A DNA stretch of 10,982 nucleotides, from assembly GCA_007135385.1 (NCBI GenBank), contig SLIY01000083.1, positions 1 through 10,982 of the forward strand, in the 5' to 3' direction. Shown piece after piece: positions 1 through 6,443 of the stretch. The stretch comes from Leptolyngbyaceae cyanobacterium CSSed165cm_216. GTDB lineage: Bacteria > Cyanobacteriota > Cyanobacteriia > Phormidesmidales > Phormidesmidaceae. Both the position numbers and the translations under genes were made by a program. Under the pieces are notes generated by a model. It was given only the letters and a program-made list of their open reading frames with translations. It did not search any database and had not been told where the DNA came from. The first letter of the stretch is position 1; every line of letters starts with the position of its first letter.

Positions 1-116
1 CAAATCACGGAAATAGCTCCTTAAACCTATCGGGTCAATTGGTAACATCTCGCCAGTTTTCAGGCATCATAGGGAACTGATGTCCATCTCTTTGACGCCG
101 TGACGGCTGGCTCCCT

Positions 117-620
117 ATGAAACCTGGTAGCAAGTACTATCCACTGTTTGACCATTTGCAACATTGCGGCCAAGCGGAAACGACATTGACCTTTGCCGCA
201 ATTGAGGCCATGCTAGGGCGATCGCTGCCCCAGTCGGCCCGCGATCGTAAAAATTGGTGGAGTAACCGTGAAACCCCTGGTGCTCTCCAGTCAGGGGCCT
301 GGGTGGGGGCAAGTTATCATGTCAAGTCTGTTGATCTCGACCAAGAAACCGTCACCTTTGGCAAGGTTCAGGCCCAGTACAACATTCAACTTAAAGACGG
401 CAAGATTGTTTGGCATCAAGACGCCATCAAAGCTCTGCGTAAGCACATGAGCCTGACCCAAATGGAATTTGCCAACCAGTTGGGGGTGCGCCGTCAAACC
501 ATCAGTGAATGGGAGAATGGGGTCTATGACCCCGATCGCAGTACATCGAAGTTCTTGGAGCTGATTGCTAAACAAGCCAACTTTGAAGCTCCCTCAGATG
601 CTCCTATAGACGAGGGCTAG
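117..620 (+). CDS. DUF7662 plus XRE-family helix-turn-helix protein
   Basis: Putative DNA-binding regulator of 167 residues. Residues about 5-75 (beginning KYYPLFDHL, with LTFAAIEAMLGRSLP, then NWWSN and a GAWVGASYHV segment) match what I know of the DUF7662 domain. Residues about 104-155 form a Cro/C1-type helix-turn-helix: MSLTQMEFANQLGV, then RRQTISEWENG as the recognition helix region. The DUF7662 role is not known to me; it may sense a ligand or a partner, and the HTH should bind an operator. The ATG at 117 is chosen because the DUF7662 homology begins almost at once, although no good Shine-Dalgarno precedes it. The ATG lies in the right arm of an 8-bp inverted repeat (68-75 with 112-119). 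It stands alone; the next gene has its own promoter. A HIP1 octamer lies inside it (218-225). Confidence 0.75.
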   Translation: MKPGSKYYPLFDHLQHCGQAETTLTFAAIEAMLGRSLPQSARDRKNWWSNRETPGALQSGAWVGASYHVKSVDLDQETVTFGKVQAQYNIQLKDGKIVWHQDAIKALRKHMSLTQMEFANQLGVRRQTISEWENGVYDPDRSTSKFLELIAKQANFEAPSDAPIDEG

Positions 621-639
621 TACTGCCTGACAGAAATAT

Positions 640-700
640 GACCACCATTGCTGAGGGTGTCAGGCTTCGGGTATCAGGCGTCAGGAATGGTGGGCCGACT
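640..700. repeat. Intergenic repeat-like segment with TCAGG motifs
   Basis: The 188-bp gap between the XRE gene and the next gene contains GTGTCAGGC, TATCAGGC and GTCAGG in close succession (658-685), flanked by the 8-bp inverted pair CCACCATT (642-649) and AATGGTGG (686-693). Similar TCAGG-rich repeats are common between cyanobacterial genes. It could also fold as a loose 3' hairpin for the XRE gene, but there is no T-run. Confidence 0.35.
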
Positions 701-725
701 TATGCCTCAGAGTACTAGACGCGAC

Positions 726-754
726 TTGACCTGAGTCCGCTCAACGTGCATACT
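726..754 (+). promoter_or_regulatory. Sigma70-type promoter for the small gene at 812
   Basis: TTGACC at 726-731 (5 of 6 to the -35 consensus), a 17-bp spacer, then CATACT at 749-754 (4 of 6 to TATAAT). Transcription would start near 761 and leave a leader of about 50 nt. The -10 overlaps the left edge of the large dyad at 750-796. Predicted by eye only. Confidence 0.4.
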
Positions 755-796
755 AACATCAGTTAGTCACCGGTGCTGACTGCTGATGTTTAGTAT
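750..796. promoter_or_regulatory. Large imperfect dyad in the leader of the 812 gene
   Basis: The outer arms ATACTAACATCAG (750-762) and CTGATGTTTAGTAT (783-796) pair with one bulge. The centre CACCGGTG (768-775) is a perfect palindrome, and most bases between can pair. It covers the probable -10 and leader and ends just before the GGAG at 801-804, so it could be an operator or an mRNA hairpin controlling access to the ribosome site. Confidence 0.45.
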
Positions 797-811
797 TCTT
801 GGAGTTCTGTG

Positions 812-1039
812 ATGTCATCTGAACGCCCACCGTTGCCCCTGCCCCCTGCAGATGAGGCCAGCATTCTACGGGTGATTGCTATCGGTTCCCTGGAGGTGGT
901 GAACAACTATGTGGTTACCCAGCACCGGCTGGGCTTTGCGGAAGTAGCCGATTGGTCGCGCCCGCTACCTAGCCCCAATCCAGGGGAAATTATGCGAATT
1001 TTGACCAAACGGTTTAGCGGCCAGGGGGACAGTCGTTAG
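812..1039 (+). CDS. Small conserved-looking protein of unknown function
   Basis: A 75-residue protein I do not recognise by family. The start is ATG 812, 7 nt after GGAG (801-804); a GTG at 809 in the same frame is too close to that site. The N-terminus is proline-rich (PPLPLPP, about residues 6-12). The middle is a compact hydrophobic stretch (ILRVIAIGSLEVVNNYVV), followed by WSRPLPSP and a basic end (ILTKRF). No signal peptide or membrane helix is evident. It has its own promoter and leader dyad upstream and a strong intrinsic terminator 4 nt after the stop, so it is a complete single-gene transcription unit, which supports a real gene despite its size. Confidence 0.65.
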   Translation: MSSERPPLPLPPADEASILRVIAIGSLEVVNNYVVTQHRLGFAEVADWSRPLPSPNPGEIMRILTKRFSGQGDSR

Positions 1040-1043
1040 AGAG

Positions 1044-1086
1044 ACCACAGTCCCCAGGGAGTTGACTCCCTGGGGACTGTGGTTTT
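1044..1086 (+). terminator. Strong intrinsic terminator after the 812 gene
   Basis: Perfect 18-bp stem: left arm 1044-1061 (ACCACAGTCCCCAGGGAG), TTGA loop 1062-1065, right arm 1066-1083, followed by TTTT at 1083-1086. It begins 4 nt after the stop codon. No T-run exists on the minus side, so it should act mainly rightward. Confidence 0.88.
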
Positions 1087-1107
1087 GATCATCTCGCCAG
1101 TCCCTAA

Positions 1108-1127
1108 CCTGGATTATTCATGAGGAG
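1108..1127 (+). repeat. IS left inverted repeat (3' side of transposase)
   Basis: The conserved core ATTATTCA is shared with the other end; the outermost bases are CC, typical of IS1380 ends. Confidence 0.85.
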
Positions 1128-1277
1128 GTTGCATGCCGTGACAGCCGTGCCGGTTGTGCATCAACGGCAACCGGACGAAGGACGTCGCGATTGCTGTCGC
1201 CTCAGCAGTATACAGTGATACCAAATAATCGGTCGTTGCCGCCCAACAGACACACTCCTCCTAGGCAAGCTCGGCGG

Positions 1278-2630
1278 CTAGCTTAACGCCAGCGAGGGTA
1301 GGGCCATCAGGTTGCGCGCGATGGTTTGGAGCGCCTTAGCAACCGGACAAAACGCGGCTAATTCTACGAGCACCCGCCGCACCGAAACGCGAACTCGGGC
1401 GGCCCCTTTGATAATCGCCGTACGTAACCGTGGAACCTGGGCCTGGGCGAAGTCGGTACCCGCCGCCGCCCGTCGTAGCGTCAGCATCAAGACATAGGCC
1501 GCTTGGGTCAACAGCAGTCGGAATTGATTGGCGACAAACTGATGGCAACTGAGTCGCTTGGCCTGGAGTCCGAGCTTAAGTTCCTTGATAGGATGCTCAC
1601 TGGCGGCCCCCCGCTGGACATAGAACTGGTCGTAGAGGGCCTGGGCAGGCCAGTCTAGATTCGTCAGCACAAAGCGGGGATTTGGGCCTTTGGGCAACCA
1701 CTCGGCCTTCATGACCATCCGACGGGGGTACTCCCAGGACCCGGCGGCGTAGTAGACATCGTCAAATAACCGAGCTTTGCCCGAGTCACTCAAGCAGGCG
1801 ACCACTCGGGCTTGCTCCAAGAGCGGTTGAATTTTGCGCTCCAGGACAGCATTGCGACGATAGCCCAGGACATAGCCGACCTTCGCCCGTTCACAGACGG
1901 TGACGATCTCGGGCAACGAAAAGCCGCTGTCCGCCCTCACAATGATCTCTACCTCGGGCCACGCCCGGCGCAGTCGCCAGAACAGCCAGCGCAACAGACC
2001 CGCCACCCCTTTGCCTGGGTGGCTATTGCCCGCCCGCAACTGGAGCACCAAGGGATAGCCGCTGCTGGCCTCGTTAATCAGCACCGGGTAGTACATGCGG
2101 TGGCCGTAGTAGCCGTGGAAAAAGCTCAGTTGCTGCTCACCGTACGTTGGGGCATCCCAACCATCGATGTCCAGCACCACCTGAGTTGGGGCTTGGGCGT
2201 AGCTTTCGATGAACCTATCGACGTAAAAACGGCGGATCCGGCTGTTATCTCGTTTGCTAACCTGATTCTCCAGCCGTGTGATGGTCGGTTGACTCGCCAG
2301 CAGGTTTTGCCCCGCCTCCGGCAGTCGCCCGCACGCGATCTTGTAAATCGGGTCATGCCGCAGGTGATTACTATCGTTGGCATCTTCGTAGCCGCCGATG
2401 AGTTGGTACACTCGTTGGCTTACCAGTTGCTCCAGGCTGTGGGTAATCTTGGCCGGGTCGCGCCACTCCTCAATGCAGTTGGCGAACCCGGCGCACACTT
2501 GCAAGCGTTCATCTGCCTGACGCACCAGCAGAATGCCTGCGTCTGAGCTCAGCTCGAGGTCTGAAAAGCGAACGTCGAGCGGACGGGGCTGGTAAAAATC
2601 GAAGGGCAGTTCCGTTTCACACGCTGTCAT
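1278..2630 (-). CDS. IS1380-family DDE transposase
   Basis: A 450-residue transposase, full length for the family. It cuts and joins the element ends through a DDE active site. Visible catalytic regions: VVLDIDGWDAPTYGEQQ (Asp at about 154/156), VRADSGFSLPEI (Asp about 234) and SEHPIKELKLG (Glu about 345), in the family order D-x-D, RADSGF, E-x-x-IKE-x-K. The N-terminal region contains SSDAGILLVRQADERL, followed by a segment with EDANDSNHLRHDP, both characteristic of the family. The frame is open from ATG 2630 to TAG 1278 without damage, so the element may still be active. The start is 78 bp inside the right inverted repeat. Its promoter should lie in 2631-2727 on the minus strand, but I see no convincing boxes. 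Confidence 0.95.
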   Translation of the reverse strand: MTACETELPFDFYQPRPLDVRFSDLELSSDAGILLVRQADERLQVCAGFANCIEEWRDPAKITHSLEQLVSQRVYQLIGGYEDANDSNHLRHDPIYKIACGRLPEAGQNLLASQPTITRLENQVSKRDNSRIRRFYVDRFIESYAQAPTQVVLDIDGWDAPTYGEQQLSFFHGYYGHRMYYPVLINEASSGYPLVLQLRAGNSHPGKGVAGLLRWLFWRLRRAWPEVEIIVRADSGFSLPEIVTVCERAKVGYVLGYRRNAVLERKIQPLLEQARVVACLSDSGKARLFDDVYYAAGSWEYPRRMVMKAEWLPKGPNPRFVLTNLDWPAQALYDQFYVQRGAASEHPIKELKLGLQAKRLSCHQFVANQFRLLLTQAAYVLMLTLRRAAAGTDFAQAQVPRLRTAIIKGAARVRVSVRRVLVELAAFCPVAKALQTIARNLMALPSLALS

Positions 2631-2658
2631 GGCACAATACAGGCACTTAATTGGTTGA

Positions 2659-2693
2659 AGAGCTTGATCCTAAAGCGGTTCAGGCTCTTTTTT
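2659..2693 (+). terminator. Rightward terminator inside the IS, upstream of the transposase
   Basis: A 9-bp stem (AGAGCTTGA 2659-2667 with TCAGGCTCT 2680-2688, including one G-T pair), a 12-nt loop, then TTTTTT (2688-2693). It points opposite to the transposase, so it would stop transcription leaving the IS rightward or limit antisense RNA over the transposase start. Confidence 0.6.
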
Positions 2694-2707
2694 CTGTGCC
2701 TCTCTTA

Positions 2708-2727
2708 CCCTTCGTGAATAATGCGGG
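2708..2727 (-). repeat. IS right inverted repeat (5' side of transposase)
   Basis: Reads CCCGCATTATTCACGAAG inward on the minus strand; 15 of 20 positions match the left end. CTAA at 2728-2731 follows it directly. Confidence 0.85.
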
Positions 2728-2810
2728 CTAAGTTCCTGCCTCCTGCCACCATCAGCCTGTTCAAGGGATAGGCAGAGAGCAGGGTTTCTGGGAGGGGTAT
2801 CAAGGACCGT

Positions 2811-2827
2811 ACTTGTTATGACAAGTT
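2811..2827. promoter_or_regulatory. Operator-like dyad upstream of the GS pseudogene
   Basis: ACTTGTTATGACAAGTT: 6-bp arms ACTTGT/ACAAGT around TATG. It lies about 54 bp before the GTG start of the GS-like gene and overlaps a TTGACT (2826-2831) that could be a -35. A copy with one difference lies at 6350-6366, upstream of the divergent amidotransferase gene. Confidence 0.5.
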
Positions 2828-2879
2828 GACTTTACTGGGACCAGCCATAGCTGCTTTGTCACGTCCAGGAGGTTTGACG

Positions 2880-3945
2880 GTGACTGGAGTTTTAACCCGG
2901 GTTGATACATCAACCGATTTAGAACGCTACGTCCATGCCGAAGGGCGGGATGAGTTGGTCCAACAAGTTTGCGCCAAAGTTAATGAGTTGGGCATTCAAT
3001 ATATCTACTACCAGTTCATCTCTGTAACTGGGCGGATTGCGGGTAAGGGAATTTCAGCTGACTACTGGGAGGTCACTGCTGCACGAGGATTTCAGCTCGT
3101 GTATGGGGCGACGGCCAACCTGGCGATGGATCGCCGCAGCCAATATCTGGGCTACGGTCCCGAGGCGGCCGAACTAGTGGCGATTCCCGACCCAGAAACC
3201 TTCTGCCAATTGCCCTGGGACCAGCGGGTGGCCCGGGTCTACTGCGTCTGCTTTCGTAACCGCGAAGAAGAGGTGGATGCTGCCGCCTTTCTGACCAGTG
3301 ATTGTCGCGGCAATCTGAAGCGACTCCATGCCGAGTTTCATGCCAGGCATGGCGGGCAACTTCACCTATCATCAGGGGGGCGAAAATACCTTCCTGCCAG
3401 CGGCGGGCACCTCCAAACGCATTCCTGGCCCGGTGGGGTTGCACTGCATTGGGGGCGTAATCGAACACCTGCCAGCCCTAACCGCCATTGACTGCTCCAC
3501 GGTCAACTCTTACCGCCGCCTGTGGGATGCTGGCTTTTGGGCTCCCGTCTATTCTGACTGGGGTTACCAAAATCGCACCTGTGGCCTACGGGTATCGGCC
3601 CCGGGGCGGTTTGAGTATCGGGCCGTCGACTCGATGGTTAATCCCTACCTGATGGCTGCCGCCCTACTGAAAGCCTTTGACGATGGTCTCAGCCGCTAGC
3701 TTGACCCCGGCCAACCGGAACAGCGCAATATTTATGAGGCGATGGATGACGGCAAGCAAGTGAAGAAGCTGCCCATGTCCCTGGGGGAAGCCCTAAACTG
3801 CCTGGCCAGCGATCAGGTGATCAAGTCGGCCCTGCCAGGGAAAATGTATCAGGTCTACGATCAGTACAAGCGGGATGAGTGGGAGCGATTTTTGGCCACC
3901 ACGACTAATTGGGATCTGGAAAACTATCTCGACTGCCTGCCCTAG
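2880..3945 (+). pseudogene. Glutamine-synthetase-like gamma-glutamyl ligase, broken
   Basis: Remains of a GS-superfamily enzyme that would join glutamate to an amine using ATP. GTG 2880 lies 7 nt after a strong AGGAGG (2867-2872). The first frame gives QYIYYQFISVTGR, QLVYGATANL, YLGYGPEAAELVAIPDP, QLPWDQRVARV, FLTSDCRGNLKRLHAEF, then homology stops at about 3338. It resumes in another frame from about 3340 (MPGMAGNFTYHQGGENTFLP, NSYRRLWDAGFWAPV, PGRFEYRAVDSMVNPYLMAAA), meets TAG at 3697-3699 where a Gln codon is expected, and continues to the family's normal end (WDLENYLDCLP) at 3945. Compared with the intact GS at 7317, roughly 120-140 residues carrying the metal and substrate motifs are missing. 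CATGCC occurs at 3327 and again at 3339, near the join. Certainly inactive. The natural substrate is unknown; it is a different subfamily from the 7317 gene. Confidence 0.85.
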
Positions 3946-3962
3946 GAAGAGAAGAGAGAGAC

Positions 3963-4023
3963 ACCGGGTTTCTGGGGTAACACACAGTCCCTTTGGGGCA
4001 CGCAAAAGAAACCGGGTTTCTGG
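3963..4023. repeat. Pair of ACCGGGTTTCTGG repeats
   Basis: The 13-mer ACCGGGTTTCTGG occurs at 3963-3975 and 4011-4023. The second copy extends to AGAAACCGGGTTTCT (4007-4021), a palindrome around one central base. This type of AGAAACC/GGTTTCT motif is, from memory, widely scattered in filamentous cyanobacteria. It occupies the place where the N-terminal part of the formamidase should be. Confidence 0.6.
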
Positions 4024-4027
4024 ACTC

Positions 4028-4437
4028 GCATTCTTTACCGTCGATGAAATCGGTGAAACCCTGGAGGGCGTGAAAGTGCCCCTGCGCCTGCACATCGGGT
4101 CTATGGGGTCAACTACCCACTGTTTGAAACCCCCGACTCCTGGATTGTCCACAGCTTTACCTTTCCCAACTACCTTGAGGCCCTCGGCGAAGACGCCCAG
4201 AGCGAGATCTACAATCTGTCCTCTCTAGACCCAGCGCTCAAAGATAGCTCGGGCAAGCTGCGCAACTTCTTAATGAACGACATGAACCTGACAGAAGACG
4301 AAGCGTTCTCGCTGATTACCGTGGGGGCCGACTTTGCCATTACCCAGGTGGTCGACGGCAACTGGGGCGTGCACGGCATTATTCCCAGGGGCATCTTTGA
4401 CCCGGCGAATGTGAAGCCCAAGCCTGTGGCGAGCTGA
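4028..4437 (+). pseudogene. Acetamidase/formamidase, C-terminal remnant
   Basis: The C-terminal third of an FmdA/AmdA-family amidase (hydrolyses formamide or acetamide to the acid and ammonia). The first piece, FFTVDEIGETLEGVKVPLRLH, is in one frame (4031-4096). The frame changes between about 4094 and 4099, then YPLFETPDSWIV, FPNYLEAL, FLMNDMNLTEDEAFSLITVG and DFAITQVVDGNWGVHGIIPR follow to TGA 4435-4437. The ITQVVDGNWGVHxIIP ending is diagnostic for the family. About two thirds of the protein, including the N-terminal core and most of the metal ligands, is absent, and no start codon with homology exists. It lies 83 bp after the GS pseudogene on the same strand, so the two were probably one operon. 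Confidence 0.85.
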
Positions 4438-4452
4438 CATTCTCAATGGTGA

Positions 4453-4502
4453 ATCATGCTGTTGGCAAGCCAGTCATAAATCTGGCTTGCCAACAGCATG
4501 AT
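4453..4502. terminator. 21-bp perfect hairpin after the formamidase remnant
   Basis: Arms 4453-4473 (ATCATGCTGTTGGCAAGCC and two more bases) and 4482-4502 are exact reverse complements; the loop is TCATAAAT. It begins 16 nt after the formamidase stop. No T-run follows on either strand, so it is either a non-canonical 3' end or processing hairpin, or a small inverted-repeat element. Confidence 0.6.
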
Positions 4503-4557
4503 CGCCCCCGCCCCCTTGCTAAACTCAGGCGCATCAACCCCTGAACAACGCGAAGCC

Positions 4558-5322
4558 ATGGTCATAAGACCGATTGAACCAGCAATTAGGCTGTCCAAGT
4601 GGACAGTAGCCTCGATGCTTTTAGCCCTCTGGGCCACACTGGGCTGCACCATGCCCATTGCTGAATTCCCGACCACAGAGACTCCCGAGTCGCCCCCGAC
4701 AGCGGCTGACCCGGCTACCCTACTGCCATCGCTGTCGCCCGCTGCGCTGCAACAGCGAGAGGCCGAGCTCACTGAGCGCATTGATTCAGAATATGCCTTG
4801 GCGGGGGTGGGCAAGATTCTCAACCTGGGCAAGCCCATTGACCCTGAGCTAGAAGAATTTCGGCTAGTTTGGGCTGAGCAAGATCCGGCGATCTCCCCAT
4901 TTCTCGGCACCTGGGTGCGCGATTGGGATCTGATGCCCTACGACTTTATGACGGTGCTGCCCTCCGCCGTGCCGGGACAGGTGTGCCTGGTACGCTACCG
5001 CCAGATGGAAACCGAAACTGTCCCCTTTGAGACCTTCACCACGCCACCCGAGTTTTCGGTGGGGTTAGTGAGGGATGGTCAACTTCTCGGTCGCGATCTG
5101 CAAACCACCACATCGCTCATTCGTCTCGCCCCAGCCACCGACTATGTGCCTTACGATACGGAGCTTTTAGGTACCCTAGAAGCCGACGGCACACTGAGGC
5201 TCTTGGCCTCTCAGCAGCCCCCGACCCTCGACCCTGCATGGGACGCAGGCTTAGTAGAGCAAATCAACACCTATGGGTGCTCAATGACGGCAGCTCCATT
5301 AGCCAACTCAACAATGGAGTAA
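4558..5322 (+). CDS. Putative exported or lipid-anchored protein, unknown function
   Basis: Unrecognised protein of 254 residues. I prefer ATG 4558 to the in-frame ATG 4498, because 4498 lies inside the 21-bp hairpin and the later start gives a normal signal sequence: basic RPIEPAIRLSK, hydrophobic WTVASMLLALWATLG, then Cys. TLGC is only a weak lipobox (Thr at -3), so lipoprotein status is uncertain; a cleaved or uncleaved signal is also possible. A Pro/Thr-rich linker (FPTTETPESPPTAADP) follows, then a helical segment (LQQREAELTERIDSEYALAG) and a probably beta-rich domain (FLGTWVRDWDLMPYDFMTVLP, VCLVRYRQMETETVPFETF). Two further Cys could pair outside the cytoplasm. There is no clear operon partner; the next gene converges on it. 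Confidence 0.65.
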   Translation: MVIRPIEPAIRLSKWTVASMLLALWATLGCTMPIAEFPTTETPESPPTAADPATLLPSLSPAALQQREAELTERIDSEYALAGVGKILNLGKPIDPELEEFRLVWAEQDPAISPFLGTWVRDWDLMPYDFMTVLPSAVPGQVCLVRYRQMETETVPFETFTTPPEFSVGLVRDGQLLGRDLQTTTSLIRLAPATDYVPYDTELLGTLEADGTLRLLASQQPPTLDPAWDAGLVEQINTYGCSMTAAPLANSTME

Positions 5323-5527
5323 AGAGAGGGGTACGACCTTACCCTTGCCCATGCCATGAATGTCAACAAAGCTGGCCAGGGCGTACTTTACCCTCTGTCG
5401 CTGTAGGCGGTGCTGCAACGCCTGCGAATCTTAATTCAGGGGCATCACGTCTGGGTAGGGCATTCGATTCAATCCTGATTACTTATAGGGCAAAAAACCG
5501 GGGTCGCATGATGCAGCGGCCATCTGG
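5323..5527. other. Convergent intergenic gap
   Basis: About 205 bp between two converging genes. I see no gene, no T-tailed hairpin and no repeat beyond a weak 5-bp stem (AGGCG 5405-5409 with CGCCT 5419-5423). The open frame crossing it has no family resemblance. Confidence 0.4.
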
Positions 5528-6256
5528 TCAACCAGAGGGGAACATCGCAACGGCTTGAGACGCCGCTGCCACTTGGTCGTACCAGGCATTGGCCAGGGTT
5601 TCGGTAAACTGGGTCGATGGTACCCAATGTCGCTGCAACTGCTCCTGTAGTTGCTCAAGCAGGTGGGGATAGTGGGTCTCGATCCACTCCGTCTTAAAAG
5701 CCATCCAATTCATCACAATGTCTGGGGTGATTTCGGGATGAAACTGTAGCCCATAGATGTTGTGATCTAGCCGAAACGCCTGGTTTGGGCAAACGTTGTT
5801 GGTTAGCAGCAGTTGAGCCCCCGCAGGCAGATCAAATGTATCAAAATGCCACTGCATCATCGGCATCCCGGCTGGGTAGGTCTGTACCCAAGGTTCTGGA
5901 GCCTCGCCAACCGGAAACAACGGGGTGAAGCCCAACTCCGGCTGGTGGTTTTGATACACCCGACCGCCAAAGGCCCGGGCGATTAACTGTGCCCCCAGGC
6001 AAAGCCCCAACACCGGCTTGCCCTGCTGGTGAAACTGACGAATCAGCGCCAACACCCGCCTCAGGTGGGGAAAGGCCTGATCGGCGCAGGCATTCATCGG
6101 GCCGCCCAGCACAATTAAGCCGTCATAGTGGCCCTGGGGTGGCGTGGTGCGTTGGGGCACCAGCCAGGTGTGCAACCAGGCCCCTTTCACTTCCAGGTAT
6201 CGTCCTAAAATACCAATGGGGACAGCTTCCACATGTTGAACAACCAGAATATTCAT
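5528..6256 (-). CDS. Class I glutamine amidotransferase-like hydrolase
   Basis: A 242-residue stand-alone GATase1-fold protein of the GMP-synthase-glutaminase-like type. The nucleophile elbow GLCLGAQLIA places the catalytic Cys at 86, and LQFHPEI gives His173 and Glu175, so the triad is complete; GGPMNA (about 51-56) is the usual oxyanion-side loop. The start is ATG at 6256 because GGAGG lies 5 nt upstream and the sequence MNILVVQHVE opens like the family; an earlier in-frame ATG at 6316 has no such support. No synthetase domain is attached or adjacent. Such proteins can act as gamma-glutamyl amide hydrolases in amine catabolism (as proposed for PuuD and AtdA2). With GS-like ligases on both sides, cleavage of a gamma-glutamyl amide is a reasonable inference, not shown. 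A dyad shared with the GS pseudogene lies 94 bp upstream. Confidence 0.88.
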   Translation of the reverse strand: MNILVVQHVEAVPIGILGRYLEVKGAWLHTWLVPQRTTPPQGHYDGLIVLGGPMNACADQAFPHLRRVLALIRQFHQQGKPVLGLCLGAQLIARAFGGRVYQNHQPELGFTPLFPVGEAPEPWVQTYPAGMPMMQWHFDTFDLPAGAQLLLTNNVCPNQAFRLDHNIYGLQFHPEITPDIVMNWMAFKTEWIETHYPHLLEQLQEQLQRHWVPSTQFTETLANAWYDQVAAASQAVAMFPSG

Positions 6257-6349
6257 CGGGTCCTCCGCACCGCAGCGGTGTAGATTCAGGGAACACGCCC
6301 ATTTAACCGTCGCCACTCAGCTAGCGTCGGTATCCAGGGACATGAACAG

Positions 6350-6366
6350 ACTTGTTATGTCAAGTT
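6350..6366. promoter_or_regulatory. Second copy of the operator-like dyad
   Basis: ACTTGTTATGTCAAGTT, identical to 2811-2827 except one base (16 of 17). On the minus strand it contains TTGACA, a full -35 match, placed 94 bp before the amidotransferase start; no clear -10 accompanies it. Confidence 0.5.
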
Positions 6367-6414
6367 ATCTCAGAGTTTTCCCTGATTGGCAAATATTTTG
6401 CGGCTACTGACCCT

Positions 6415-6443
6415 GTCATTCCCACGCAGTCTGGAATCCAGCA
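6415..6443. repeat. GTCATTCCCACGCAGTCTGG repeat
   Basis: This motif, with short arms ATTCC/GGAAT (6418-6422 and 6433-6437), resembles the dispersed GTCATTCC...GGAATCCAG repeat seen in many bacterial genomes. Recognised from memory; only one copy is in the window. Confidence 0.45.

Larger units (their letters stand above)
1104..2731 (-). mobile_element. Complete IS1380-family insertion sequence with CTAA target duplication
   Basis: The element proper is 1108-2727 (1620 bp). Its ends are imperfect 20-bp inverted repeats: left 1108-1127 begins CCTGGATTATTCATGAGG, and the reverse complement of 2708-2727 begins CCCGCATTATTCACGAAG (15 of 20 match). Immediately outside lies a 4-bp direct repeat CTAA (1104-1107 and 2728-2731), the target-duplication length usual for IS1380. 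One full-length transposase is carried on the minus strand. It sits in the gap between the terminator of the 812 gene and the GS pseudogene, so it interrupts no recognisable gene. No HIP1 octamer occurs inside, as expected for imported DNA. Confidence 0.92.

Noticed and set aside
46..1101. 12-base direct repeat CATCTCGCCAGT at 46-57 and 1090-1101
   Set aside because: A few chance 12-mer repeats are expected in 11 kb, and it does not border any element end exactly.
1812..2546. 244-residue plus-strand open frame
   Set aside because: Lies wholly opposite the intact transposase gene; its residues show no domain and mirror the GC-rich third positions of the real gene.
3073..3468. 131-residue minus-strand open frame
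   Set aside because: Antisense shadow of the GS-like pseudogene; no protein-like pattern.
4443..4910. 155-residue minus-strand Ser-rich open frame
   Set aside because: Opposite the signal-sequence part of the 4558 gene; low-complexity Ser/Gly composition, no ribosome site.
5238..5558. 106-residue plus-strand open frame
   Set aside because: Starts inside the 4558 gene in another frame and crosses an intergenic gap; no recognisable features.
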